Of a stretch of 34,836 bases of DNA, positions 15,802-24,542 are shown in pieces. The stretch is from JANXPZ01 sp033853925 (GTDB taxonomy: Bacteria > Eisenbacteria > RBG-16-71-46): positions 1-34,836 of the forward strand of contig JAWOLC010000110.1 in the NCBI GenBank assembly GCA_033853925.1. Reading direction: 5' to 3'. Both the position numbers and the translations under genes were made by a program. How positions within the stretch are numbered: the first letter of the stretch is position 1; every line of letters begins with the position of its first letter. The notes under the pieces were generated by a model that saw only the letters and a list, made by a program, of their open reading frames with translations, made no database searches and was not told the DNA's origin.

Positions 15802-16728
15802 ATGTCGGCCCGGTCGCCTGACGGAGCCTCGAAACGGGCTCGTTCCCTCTCCGCCGCCGCGCGCGAGGCCGAGGCGCGGCAGCGGGCACGCAGCTTCAAC
15901 GGCCTCACCGCCCGCGAGTGGACCACGCTCAGCCGCAACGTCTGGAGCGATCTCAGCTCGCCGCGCGCGGCGCATCACCTCGAGCACGGAGCCGTGTTCC
16001 CGGTGAAGCTCGTCCAGCGCCTGGTGCGGCTCTACTCGCGCCCGGGGGACTGGGTCCTGGATCCCTTCGCCGGCGTCGGCTCGACGGTGGTCGGCGCGGT
16101 CGCGCTCGGCCGGAACGCGGTGGGGATCGAGCTGAGCGAGCGCTTCCACGAGCTGGCGCTGGCCTGGCTCGAGCGGGAGCACGCCGCGCGCGGGGGCGCG
16201 GTCGGGGAGCTGCGCCGGGGGGACAGCCGGGCCCTTCTGCCGTCGCTGCCGGCCCGCCGCTTCCAGCTCGTGATCACCTCTCCCCCCTACGCCGACTTCA
16301 TCCACCGCTCCACGGCGGACCGCGCCCGCACGCACAAGGCCTCCATCCTCAGGCTCGAGAACCACAGCCGGGTGCGCGCATACAGCACCTCGCCCCTCGA
16401 CCTGGGGAACCTCCCCTACGATCGCTTCCTCGAGGCCCTCGCCGGGATCCTGCGCCAGTGCTTCCGGGTGACGAGGCCGGGCGGCTACCAGGTGTGGATC
16501 GTGAAGGACCACCGCGACACGCGACGGGGCATTCCCTACATCCCGCTGCACTCGGATCTGGCCGCCCTGGCGGCGGCCGCGGGCCTCCGGCTGCACGACC
16601 TCGTCGTCTGGGACCAGAACGAGCAGCGCCGGCTCGTGCTCCTCGGGTTCCCGAGCGTCTTCTACACCAACCAGAACTGCTCGTTCCTCGTCGTGCTGCG
16701 GCGCCCCGCCGCCGGAACCGATGCCTAG
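15802..16728 (+). CDS. DNA methyltransferase (N4-cytosine/N6-adenine type)
   Basis: The product is 308 residues; an in-frame ATG at 15793 would add three residues but overlaps the predicted -10 box. Counting from 15793, the SAM-binding motif I is DPFAGVGST at 90-98, preceded by the family-typical HGAVFPVKLVQRLVRLYSRP, and the catalytic motif IV is TSPPY at 162-166. Motif I preceding TSPPY is the reverse of the usual beta-class order. TSPPY variants usually go with amino-methylation of cytosine N4 or adenine N6. Between and after the motifs is a region (HRSTADRARTHKAS, RPGGYQVWIVKDHRDTR) consistent with target recognition and motif V-VIII. The stop overlaps the next methyltransferase start by 8 bases. 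No restriction endonuclease gene is near, so it is an orphan pair. Confidence 0.87.
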   Translation: MSARSPDGASKRARSLSAAAREAEARQRARSFNGLTAREWTTLSRNVWSDLSSPRAAHHLEHGAVFPVKLVQRLVRLYSRPGDWVLDPFAGVGSTVVGAVALGRNAVGIELSERFHELALAWLEREHAARGGAVGELRRGDSRALLPSLPARRFQLVITSPPYADFIHRSTADRARTHKASILRLENHSRVRAYSTSPLDLGNLPYDRFLEALAGILRQCFRVTRPGGYQVWIVKDHRDTRRGIPYIPLHSDLAALAAAAGLRLHDLVVWDQNEQRRLVLLGFPSVFYTNQNCSFLVVLRRPAAGTDA

Positions 16729-17962
16729 CGCCGCCGCGGCCGCGGGCTCCCCGCGCCTGACGCACGGTTATCACCCGTATCCGGCGAAGTTCCGAGCCGA
16801 GGTGCCGCGGCGGCTGCTGGCGGCCTACGCCACGCCCGGCGCGCGAGTGCTCGATCCCTTCGCGGGCTGCGGCACGACCCTGGTCGAGGCGCTGGTGCAC
16901 GGCTGCCCGGCGACCGGCGTCGACGTGCATCCCCTGGCGGCGCTCGTCTCCGAGGTCAAGACCACGTGCCTCGCGGCAGCGCAGAGGCAGCAGGCGCGGG
17001 CGCTCGCCCGCTGGGCCTCTCGCGCCGCGGAGCTGCGCGCGGGCCGCGACGGAAGCGGGGCCGGCCCGCCGGGGCTCGGACGCCTCCACGCCGACATCCC
17101 CGACTTCGCCAATCGCGACCACTGGTTCCGGCCCGAGGCGCGCCTCGACCTGGGCCTGCTGCGCGCCCGCATCCGGCGCGCGCGCCCGCGCGCCCTGCGG
17201 AACTTCCTCTGGGTGGCCATGTCCGCCATCGTCGTGCGCAGCTCGCGCCAGGACTCGGAGACCCGCTACAAGGCGGTGGATCGTCCCTACGCGCCCGGCT
17301 ACGCGCTCCGCGCCTTCGCCGCGAAGCTCGCCCGCATGCTCGAGGAGCACGACGAGTTCGCCGCCGCCGTGCCGGCGGGCGTGAAGGCCACGGTGCACAA
17401 CGCCGACATCCGCGACGGCTCCCTCCTCGCGCCCGGCGCCTTCGACCTGGTGATCACCTCGCCGCCCTACGCGAATTCCTTCGACTACTACCTCTACCAC
17501 AAGCAGCGCATGAACTGGCTCGGGCTGGACTTTCGCGCGGCGAAGGATCGCGAGATCGGCTCGCGGCTGCAGTTCAGCAGCCGGAAGGCGCCCATCGAGG
17601 AGTTCTTCCGGGACCTGCGCGACGCCTTCGCCGCGATCGCGCGGGCCATGGCGCCTCGGGCGACCTGCGTCGTCATCCAGGGCGACTCGCGGGTAGGCGG
17701 CGTCATGCACTCGGGCGCGGAGATGGTGCGCGAGCTGGGCCGGAGCGTCGGACTGGCGGTCGTGGACAGCGCGAGCGTCGAGCAGCGGGAGACGAGCAGG
17801 CTCTTCAACCCCAGCTTCGCCGCTCGGGGAAAGCGCGAGCACGTCCTCGTGCTCCGCAAGCCACCCCGGCCCTCGGGACGAGCGCGCCGCGCGCCCGGGC
17901 GGGGCGCGCCCGTCGGGGCCAGCGAGACGCCGGCCGCCCACCGTCAGGGACCTGCAAGCTAG
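16721..17962 (+). CDS. Second DNA methyltransferase, HPYPAKF type
   Basis: The 413-residue product starts inside the end of the upstream methyltransferase gene (8-base overlap), so the two are translationally coupled. It has HGYHPYPAKF at residues 15-24, a motif seen ahead of the SAM site in one group of N4/N6 DNA methylases, motif I DPFAGCGTT at 45-53 and catalytic TSPPY at 246-250 followed by ANSFDYY. About 190 residues separate the two motifs and hold an inserted helical region, the likely target-recognition part. The C-terminal 35 residues are basic and low in complexity. The two enzymes differ in insert size and share little outside the motifs, so this is not a recent duplication. One enzyme per strand of an asymmetric site is a possible arrangement, but that is inference. 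Confidence 0.87.
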   Translation: MPSAAAAAGSPRLTHGYHPYPAKFRAEVPRRLLAAYATPGARVLDPFAGCGTTLVEALVHGCPATGVDVHPLAALVSEVKTTCLAAAQRQQARALARWASRAAELRAGRDGSGAGPPGLGRLHADIPDFANRDHWFRPEARLDLGLLRARIRRARPRALRNFLWVAMSAIVVRSSRQDSETRYKAVDRPYAPGYALRAFAAKLARMLEEHDEFAAAVPAGVKATVHNADIRDGSLLAPGAFDLVITSPPYANSFDYYLYHKQRMNWLGLDFRAAKDREIGSRLQFSSRKAPIEEFFRDLRDAFAAIARAMAPRATCVVIQGDSRVGGVMHSGAEMVRELGRSVGLAVVDSASVEQRETSRLFNPSFAARGKREHVLVLRKPPRPSGRARRAPGRGAPVGASETPAAHRQGPAS

Positions 17963-18064
17963 GTGCGCCGAAGGCCGCCCTGACGCATCTGCTCACTTGC
18001 GGCCGGGCGGGGCGCCAGGGTGGCTCTCCGTGCCGGCGGACGTGGGCCCCGACGGAGATCCTTC

Positions 18065-18745
18065 ATGAAGAGCTTGCTGATTGCCGTGCTCACCCTGGCC
18101 GCCCTCTCGCTCACCCTGGTCTCGGCGCCGCCCGCGCGGGCGGACTGCTCGGGGGCCGCGTCGGCCTCGGCATCGTCCGCCAAGGACGCCTGCTCGTCGT
18201 CGGGCGCGCATACCTCGGCCGCCGCGGTCACCGCCGCCGACCCGGCGCCCGGCATGATGCCGGCGGTCGGACAGATGGCCCCGGACTTCAGCCTGCCCTC
18301 GACCCTGGGCAGGAACATCTCCCTCGCCCAGTACCGGGGCAAGAAGACCGTCGTCCTCTACTTCTATCCCAAGGACGAGACCCCCGGGTGCACGAAGGAG
18401 GCCTGCGACTTCCGTGACCACTCCGCCGCCCTCGACAAGGCGGGCGTCGTGATCCTGGGCGTCTCCAACGACGACCTGGCCTCGCACGCCGACTTCCGCA
18501 AGAAGGAGCACCTGCCCTTCACCCTGCTCGCCGACGTCGATGGCAGGATCTCGCGGGAGTACGGCGTCTACGGCACGCAGGAGTGGTACGGCAAGAAGTG
18601 GACGGGCATCACGCGCACGACCTTCGTGATCGACAAGGAGGGCAAGATCGCGCAGGAGTGGCCCAAGGTGAACGTGGACGGCCACGTGGCGGACGTGCTC
18701 AAGTTCGTGGACAAGATGCAGCCCACCGCCAGCCAGGCCTACTGA
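18065..18745 (+). CDS. bcp: Exported peroxiredoxin (BCP/PrxQ type)
   Basis: I chose the ATG at 18065 because it opens a Sec signal peptide (MKSLLIAVLTLAALSLTLV, cleavage near ARA); the open frame extends 15 codons upstream. A Ser/Ala-rich linker leads to an AhpC/TSA thioredoxin-fold domain with VGQMAPDFSLPSTLG and the peroxidatic site KDETPGCTKEACDF. C109 is the peroxidatic cysteine and C114 the resolving one, the C-x4-C pair of atypical 2-Cys BCP enzymes. It would reduce hydrogen peroxide and organic peroxides using thioredoxin-like donors, here in the periplasm. Two extra cysteines occur in the linker (DCSG, DACSSS). It forms a probable two-gene unit with the exported MsrB that follows 52 bases downstream. 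Confidence 0.92.
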   Translation: MKSLLIAVLTLAALSLTLVSAPPARADCSGAASASASSAKDACSSSGAHTSAAAVTAADPAPGMMPAVGQMAPDFSLPSTLGRNISLAQYRGKKTVVLYFYPKDETPGCTKEACDFRDHSAALDKAGVVILGVSNDDLASHADFRKKEHLPFTLLADVDGRISREYGVYGTQEWYGKKWTGITRTTFVIDKEGKIAQEWPKVNVDGHVADVLKFVDKMQPTASQAY

Positions 18746-18797
18746 GCCGGGGAGCGGGGCGGGGCCGGCGCGCCTCACGGACGGGAGGGTCCGGCAC

Positions 18798-19355
<558 letters not shown>

Positions 19356-19359
19356 GAAC

Positions 19360-19388
19360 ACCCGGGGCTCGTGCGGTGGCCCCCGGGT
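19360..19388 (+). terminator. Hairpin after msrB
   Basis: An 8-bp perfect stem (19360-19367 with 19381-19388) with a 13-base loop lies four bases after the msrB stop. It separates the oxidative-repair genes from the peptidase unit. The 322-base gap 19356-19677 holds this hairpin, then a palindrome and a -10 box; nothing else is evident. Confidence 0.55.
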
Positions 19389-19486
19389 CAGTTCCTTGCG
19401 CGGCTACCGGATCCGGCGCGGCCGCTGTCGCGGACGCAGCGGCCTCATCCGTTCTGCCAACGCCGCGGCGCGCCCGTTCTCGCGCC

Positions 19487-19500
19487 CGTGAAATATCACG
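19487..19500. promoter_or_regulatory. Palindromic operator candidate upstream of the peptidase
   Basis: CGTGAAATATCACG is a 5-bp inverted repeat (CGTGA / TCACG) around an AATA core, an AT-containing island in otherwise GC-rich DNA. The GTGA-N4-TCAC form is like a CRP/FNR-family half-site pair with FNR-type spacing. It ends 22 bases before a TAGACT -10 box, so a bound protein would touch the -35 region. Confidence 0.45.
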
Positions 19501-19522
19501 CGGCCGCCGGAACCTTCTGACG

Positions 19523-19528
19523 TAGACT
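19523..19528 (+). promoter_or_regulatory. -10 box of the peptidase/MBL unit
   Basis: TAGACT matches the TAnnnT pattern of the other promoters here. No good -35 is found at the proper distance, as expected if an activator binds the palindrome just upstream. The leader to the ATG at 19678 would be about 143 bases. Confidence 0.4.
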
Positions 19529-19677
19529 CGCCACCTCGGCGACCAACGAGGTCGCCCTTGGCCGAGACGGAGCGACAGGTTTCGGCCAGGCCGCAGAGGC
19601 GACTCCTCCCGCGCCACGGCTCCCTGCGTCGCTCGTCTGCGCCCGTCCGATCGGCCCTTTCGGAGAGGCGGCGCGCC

Positions 19678-22600
19678 ATGCCGGTCACTCAGGCACCGAG
19701 CCTGCGCAAGCTGAAGGTGTTCGCCTTCGATCCCGGACGCGGACGCGCGCTGGGGAACCACCTGACCCTCTCCCTCCCCTACGAGAGACTTCGCCCGGGC
19801 CCCGTGGGCCGGCTGGTCGAGGTCTTCGACTGGGACCAGAGCCACCGGCGCCACTACGACGCCGTGGACCTCGACGATCCGGCGATCCTGCGCGCCGGAG
19901 GGATCGAGCCCTGCGAGATCGATCTGAGGTTCCATCAGCAGATGGTGTACGCGGTCACCGCCCACACGATCGATCTCTTCGAGCGCGCGCTCGGGCGGCC
20001 CGTCCACTGGCCGTGGCACCCGCAGCGCCGCGGCGCTCCCGCGCGGCTGCGGATCCTGCCGCACTCCACCCAGGAGGAGAACGCCTGGTTCGACCCCCGG
20101 CGAGGCGAGATGCACCTGGGATACTTCCCGGCCGTCGCCGGCAGCCCGGGCATGAACCTGCCGGGACAGATCGTCTACACCTGTCTCTCGTACGACGTGG
20201 TGGTCCACCTGACGGTGCATGCGCTCCTCGAGGCCGTCCTGCCGCCGAGCGCCACCGACGAGGGCCCCGATGGACCGGCGCTGTGCGAGTCGTTCTGCGA
20301 CGTCGTCGCGCTGCTCCAGCACTTCGACTTCGAAGAGGCTCTGAGCCAGACGATCCAGCACACGGGCGGGCGCATCCACGAGCGCCGGTTCTCTCCGGAT
20401 CTCGCGCCCGATGCATCGGGCTCCGCGATCCAGGCCGAGCGCGCGGCGAGCAATCCCATCCTCGAGGTGGCGCGCCAGTTCGGCGAAGGAGTGGGCTTCG
20501 ACAACCCGATCCGCCGCGCCCTGGGCGAGCCGCCCGATCCCAAAGCGATCGACACCGTGTTCGAGCCGCACGAGCGGAGCACGTTCCTGACCGCCGCCGT
20601 GTTCGACGCCCTGTTCACCTCCTACAGCCGCCGCACGGCCGACCTGCTCCGGCTGGCCGCGCCGGTGGGCCCGCCCGGGGCCCTGCACCCCGATCTCGTC
20701 CAGCGGCTGGCGCGGGAGGCGCGCAAGACGGCGCATCACTTCCTGGCCATGTGCATCCGGGCGCTGGACTTCTGCCCGCCCTTCGGCGTGCAGTTCGGCG
20801 ACTACCTGCGGGCCCTGGTGACGGCCGATCGCGAGCTGGTGCCGGAGGATCGCTGGGGGTACCGCCAGGCGTTGATCGATGCCTTCCGCGTGCGGGGCAT
20901 CCGCCCGGCCGACGCCGGCTCGTACTCCGAGGAGGCGCTCGCCTTCCCACCCTCGCCGGCGTCGGGTCGCCACAGCCTGCCGCCCTGCGAAGGGCTGCGC
21001 TCGCGGCCCGGCGGGAAGGGCGCCGCCGCGGGCCGGCGACTCCTCGAGTACGCGCGCCACAACCGCCAGGCCCTCGACCTCGCCAAGGGCGATCCCATCG
21101 AGCTGCTCGGTCCGCCCCTGGTCCCCAGCCGCCGGGTCGGCCCGACGGGCAGGGTGCAGACCGAGTGGGTCGCCACCCTGGCCCAGACGCGCGCGGTCTC
21201 CCTGGGCGCCCGAGGCGCGGAGGCGGTTCGCGTCCGGGGCGGGACGCGGCTCGTCCTCGACGGCACGGGGCAGGTGCGATACGCGATCGCCCGTCCGCTC
21301 ATGGGCGCCGCGCTCCGGCGGCGCGCCTACCGGGCGAGCCGCTCGCCGCAGGAGGCGCGGCCTCCGCGGCCGCCTCGCATTCCCCGCCGCGTGGACCCGC
21401 TGAAGGCCACGCGCCCCCAGGAGCCCCTGGTGCCCGAGCGCCGGCTGCGGGTCTACGCCTTCGATCCCTCGAGCCGGGGACCGCTGGGCTCCGTGCTCGA
21501 GGTACGCCTTCCCTACGAGCCCCTCGAGCCGGGGCCGGTGGGGAGCCGCGTCGCGGTCATCGACTACGACCCGGCCCACGCGACCTACTATCCCGCGGTG
21601 GACCTCGAGGCCCCCGCGCTCGTCGCCGAGGGCGGGCTCGCCCCGCGCGAGAGCGATCCGCGCTTCCACCAGCAGATGGCCTACGCGGTGGCGAGCGAGA
21701 CGCTGGAGCGCTTCAGCTTCGCGCTGGGGCGTCCGGTGCGCTGGCGCTGGACCCGCGCCGGGCGCAAGGACCCGCTCCGCAACCGGCTGCGCATCTTCCC
21801 GCACGCGCTCCAGGAGGCGAACGCCTACTACGACCGCGCGCGGGGAGGCCTGCTGTTCGGCTACTTCCCCGCCTCGCTGGTCGAGGCCGGCTCGAACCTG
21901 CCCGGGCAGTGGGTGCACACCTGCCTCTCCCACGACATCGTGGTCCACGAGACCACGCACGCGGTGCTGGACAGCGTGCAGCCGTTCTTCCTCGAGAACA
22001 CCGGCCCCGACGCGGCCGCCTTCCACGAGGCGTTCGCCGACCTGGTGGCCCTGTTCCAGCACTTCAGCTACGAGGACGTGCTCCTCGAGACCATCCGCCG
22101 GACGGGGGGCCGCATGTACGCGACGGCGCTCGCGCCCATGGCCGCTTCCGGGCCGGAGGGGATCCGGATCCAGGCCGAGCTGACCGAGAGCAATCCGCTC
22201 GTGGACCTGGCGCGCCAGTTCGGCGAGGCCATGGAGCTGCGCGCGGCGCTGCGCTCGGCGCTGGGCACGCCGCCGGGCTCGCGCCGCCTGGCCCAGCTCA
22301 CCGAGCCGCACGATCGCGGCGCCGTGCTCGTGGCGGCCGTCTTCGACGCGTACTTCTCGGTGTACGTCCGGCGCACGCGCGATCTGCTGCGCCTGGGCCG
22401 AGCCGAGATCGGCGAGGGCGAGCTGCACCCCGATCTGGCGCAGCGCCTGTGCCGCGAGGCGGTCAAGACGGCCCGCCACTTCGGCACCATCTGCATCCGC
22501 GCGCTGGACTACGTGCCGCCCGTGGACATCCGCTTCGGCGACTACCTGCGCGCCCTCGTCACCGCGGACGGCGACCTGGTCCCCGACGATCCCTGGGACT

Positions 22601-23178
22601 ACCGCGGGGCCATCATCGCGGCGTTCCGCTCGCGCGGCATCGCGCCGGAGGGCGCCGCTTCGTTCTCGGAGGGCGACCTGCGCTGGCCGGCGCTGGACGG
22701 AGGCGGCCCGCTGCGCTGCGCCGGGCTGGAGCTGGATCGGCGCGACCGCGAGAACTCGAGGCGCACCGCGATCCTCTTGAACGCGTTCGGCAAGAGGAAC
22801 GCCCGCGCCCTGGGGCTCACCGAGAAGGCCCCCATCCAGGCGAACCGCTTCCACCGCCTGGCGAGCCAGCGCATCGATCCGAGCGGGCGGCTCCGCGGCA
22901 CCTTGATCGCCCAGCTCGTCCAGCAGCGGCCGGAGCGCTACGAGCCGCACGACCCCCGGACGGAGTTCGTGTTCCGCGGCGGAACGACTCTCGTGATGGA
23001 GGAGGACGGCACCGTGCGCTACCGCATCAGCAAGCCGCTCGACGACCACGAGCGGCTCGAGCGGCAACGCGAGTTCCTGCGCGAGTCGCTCGGCGGGTCT
23101 CCCGCGGCGACGCTCACCGGGGAGGGACCTTCGCCGGGTGGCGCCATCGACCTCGGCATTCTGCACAGGGGGTACTGA
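19678..23178 (+). CDS. Tandem pseudopeptidase-peptidase (gluzincin-like) fusion
   Basis: The 1166-residue protein consists of two full-length copies of one domain set (about residues 10-570 and 588-1150). Copy 2 has a zincin motif HETTH at 757-761 and a downstream glutamate E784 in HEAFAD, matching the thermolysin-like HExxH...E(A/S)xxD arrangement. Copy 1 has HLTVH at 177-181 and E204 in CESFCD: the zinc ligands remain but the catalytic Glu is Leu. A further His in EPHxR is shared (H298, H878). All three sites are offset by exactly 580 codons. No signal peptide or membrane segment is seen, so it is probably cytosolic. I chose the ATG at 19678 with GGAGAGG upstream over a TTG at 19558. The next gene begins one base after the stop. 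The substrate is unknown; other gluzincin families remain possible. Confidence 0.82.
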   Translation: MPVTQAPSLRKLKVFAFDPGRGRALGNHLTLSLPYERLRPGPVGRLVEVFDWDQSHRRHYDAVDLDDPAILRAGGIEPCEIDLRFHQQMVYAVTAHTIDLFERALGRPVHWPWHPQRRGAPARLRILPHSTQEENAWFDPRRGEMHLGYFPAVAGSPGMNLPGQIVYTCLSYDVVVHLTVHALLEAVLPPSATDEGPDGPALCESFCDVVALLQHFDFEEALSQTIQHTGGRIHERRFSPDLAPDASGSAIQAERAASNPILEVARQFGEGVGFDNPIRRALGEPPDPKAIDTVFEPHERSTFLTAAVFDALFTSYSRRTADLLRLAAPVGPPGALHPDLVQRLAREARKTAHHFLAMCIRALDFCPPFGVQFGDYLRALVTADRELVPEDRWGYRQALIDAFRVRGIRPADAGSYSEEALAFPPSPASGRHSLPPCEGLRSRPGGKGAAAGRRLLEYARHNRQALDLAKGDPIELLGPPLVPSRRVGPTGRVQTEWVATLAQTRAVSLGARGAEAVRVRGGTRLVLDGTGQVRYAIARPLMGAALRRRAYRASRSPQEARPPRPPRIPRRVDPLKATRPQEPLVPERRLRVYAFDPSSRGPLGSVLEVRLPYEPLEPGPVGSRVAVIDYDPAHATYYPAVDLEAPALVAEGGLAPRESDPRFHQQMAYAVASETLERFSFALGRPVRWRWTRAGRKDPLRNRLRIFPHALQEANAYYDRARGGLLFGYFPASLVEAGSNLPGQWVHTCLSHDIVVHETTHAVLDSVQPFFLENTGPDAAAFHEAFADLVALFQHFSYEDVLLETIRRTGGRMYATALAPMAASGPEGIRIQAELTESNPLVDLARQFGEAMELRAALRSALGTPPGSRRLAQLTEPHDRGAVLVAAVFDAYFSVYVRRTRDLLRLGRAEIGEGELHPDLAQRLCREAVKTARHFGTICIRALDYVPPVDIRFGDYLRALVTADGDLVPDDPWDYRGAIIAAFRSRGIAPEGAASFSEGDLRWPALDGGGPLRCAGLELDRRDRENSRRTAILLNAFGKRNARALGLTEKAPIQANRFHRLASQRIDPSGRLRGTLIAQLVQQRPERYEPHDPRTEFVFRGGTTLVMEEDGTVRYRISKPLDDHERLERQREFLRESLGGSPAATLTGEGPSPGGAIDLGILHRGY
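19705..23070 (+). repeat. Internal gene duplication within the peptidase gene
   Basis: The two halves align from end to end at protein level: for example FHQQMVYAV / FHQQMAYAV, LPGQIVYTCLSYDVVVH / LPGQWVHTCLSHDIVVH, AAVFDALF / AAVFDAYF, FGDYLRALVTAD in both, and VRYAIARPL / VRYRISKPL near each end. The offset is 1740 bases around the active site. The halves are clearly diverged, so the duplication is old. Confidence 0.88.
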
Positions 23179-23179
23179 C

Positions 23180-24427
23180 GTGGCTACGCGACGCGCACAG
23201 ACTCGCCGGCGCGCACGCTCGGGAGGCGGCTCGATCCGCGTGCGCATGTACCGAGTCGGCTTCGGCGACTGCTTCCTGATCACCTTCCGTGACGGCCAGA
23301 GCCGACACATCCTGGTGGATTGCGGCGTGCACAGCCGGGGAGACATCGGCAAGCTCGGGGACGTGGTCCAGGACGTCGCCCAGGAGACGAAGGGCAAGAT
23401 CGCGCTCCTGATCGCGACGCACGCGCACGAGGACCACATCTCGGGATTCGGGCGATTCGGCGACCTCTTCCGCCAGATGACGGTCGCGGACGTCTGGCTG
23501 CCGTGGTGCGAGAACCCGGCTGACCGGGTGGCGGCCCGCTTGAAGGAGAAGACCCGGCGGCTCTATGCGGCGCTCGTCCGCCAGTTCGCGGCGTCGCCGC
23601 CCTCCGCCGAGGCGGCCGCCGCCCTGGCCAGCCTGACGGCGGCCACGAACGCCGACGCGCTCAAGGGGCTGCGCGACGGCTTCGGCAGCGGCAAGGATCC
23701 CCAGTACCTGGCCGCGGGCAGGACCGTGAGCGACGCCGCGGGAATCGAGGGCCTGAGCGCGCAGATTCTCGGGCCGCCGCGGGACGAGGAGTTCCTGAAG
23801 CAGATGGACCCGCCCAAGGACCAGCGCTTCCTGCGCCTCGGGGCGCGCGGCGGCGAGGCCGCGCTGGCCGCGGCGCTTCGTCCCTTCCCCGACCTGGCCG
23901 GCCACCACGACGGCCGGGGCCCCCGGCTCGACGCCGAGGAGGAGGAGTCCCTGCGCGAGCAGGCCGCCGGCTCGCCCGACGCGCTGGCCTTCGCCTTGAG
24001 CGAGGCGATGAACAACACGAGCCTGGTGGTGCTGTTCTCGTACCGCGGCAAGCGCCTGCTCTTCCCGGGCGACGCGCAGTACGGGAACTGGCGCGCATGG
24101 ATGGAGGACGCGAGCGGGCCCGCCATCCTCTCGAGCCTCGACTTCTACAAGGTCTCGCACCACGGCAGCGCGAATGCCACGCCGAAGGGCGCGCTCGAGG
24201 GGATGACGGGCGGCCACCTCGCGGCGATGGTCTCGACGCAGAAGACTCCCTGGCCTTCGATCCCGGCGGCGAAGCTCATGAAGGCCCTGGAGACGACCAC
24301 CGGGGGCCGCGTCGCGCGCAGCGAGTGGGTTCCGGTGCCCGGAGCCAGCCAGGTCGCGCCGCCCGATCCCCTGCCGGCGGGGTTCGCCTGCGGACCTCTC
24401 TGGGTCGACTGGACGACGAAGGTGTGA
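23180..24427 (+). CDS. ComEC-like metallo-beta-lactamase-fold hydrolase
   Basis: The 415-residue product starts at a GTG one base after the peptidase stop, with AGGGGG 7 bases upstream; an ATG at 23138 would overlap the peptidase by 41 bases. The N-terminus is basic (Arg-rich, about 20 residues). The MBL domain opens with VGFGDCFLITF, the ComEC/Rec2-style first strand. The metal motif HAHEDH is at 81-86, GDAQ with D298 follows, and SHHGS with H327/H328 closes the site, the ComEC-type ending. No membrane segments are present, so it is a free soluble version of the domain. An insert of about 190 residues lies between the first and second metal motifs. Tight coupling to the peptidase gene suggests a joint function. 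Nuclease, phosphodiesterase or other hydrolase activity is all possible. Confidence 0.85.
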   Translation: MATRRAQTRRRARSGGGSIRVRMYRVGFGDCFLITFRDGQSRHILVDCGVHSRGDIGKLGDVVQDVAQETKGKIALLIATHAHEDHISGFGRFGDLFRQMTVADVWLPWCENPADRVAARLKEKTRRLYAALVRQFAASPPSAEAAAALASLTAATNADALKGLRDGFGSGKDPQYLAAGRTVSDAAGIEGLSAQILGPPRDEEFLKQMDPPKDQRFLRLGARGGEAALAAALRPFPDLAGHHDGRGPRLDAEEEESLREQAAGSPDALAFALSEAMNNTSLVVLFSYRGKRLLFPGDAQYGNWRAWMEDASGPAILSSLDFYKVSHHGSANATPKGALEGMTGGHLAAMVSTQKTPWPSIPAAKLMKALETTTGGRVARSEWVPVPGASQVAPPDPLPAGFACGPLWVDWTTKV

Positions 24428-24525
24428 CGCCGCGGGGCGCGGTCCCGGCCCGGAGGTGGGATCATCCAGCCGCCTCCCGGATCGGGCGAGCCCCGCCCCC
24501 CCCGGCCACGCACGGGCCCCGCGCC

Positions 24526-24531
24526 TATGCT
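24526..24531 (+). promoter_or_regulatory. -10 box of the ArnT-like gene
   Basis: TATGCT ends 11 bases before the GTG start at 24543, so the leader would be only a few bases long. There is no Shine-Dalgarno sequence and no clear -35 element. Confidence 0.35.
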
Positions 24532-24542
24532 AGCGTGCGCAC

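Noticed and set aside
13624..16596. A 990-codon open frame on the minus strand
   Set aside because: It lies antisense to the ABC exporter and methyltransferase genes, its product is low-complexity Arg/His/Glu/Gly-rich, and it has no domain. Long antisense frames are expected at this GC content; the same holds for 1182-2576, 3994-6519, 12339-14207, 19306-23439 and 26192-28081 on the minus strand.
15802..17962. Reading the two methyltransferases as part of a classical restriction-modification system
   Set aside because: The flanking genes are an ABC exporter and a peroxiredoxin; no endonuclease, helicase or specificity gene is present in the window.
19558..19677. TTG start 40 codons upstream for the duplicated peptidase
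   Set aside because: The added residues are basic and low in complexity, the TTG has no ribosome site, and the ATG at 19678 has GGAGAGG upstream and begins just before the conserved repeat.
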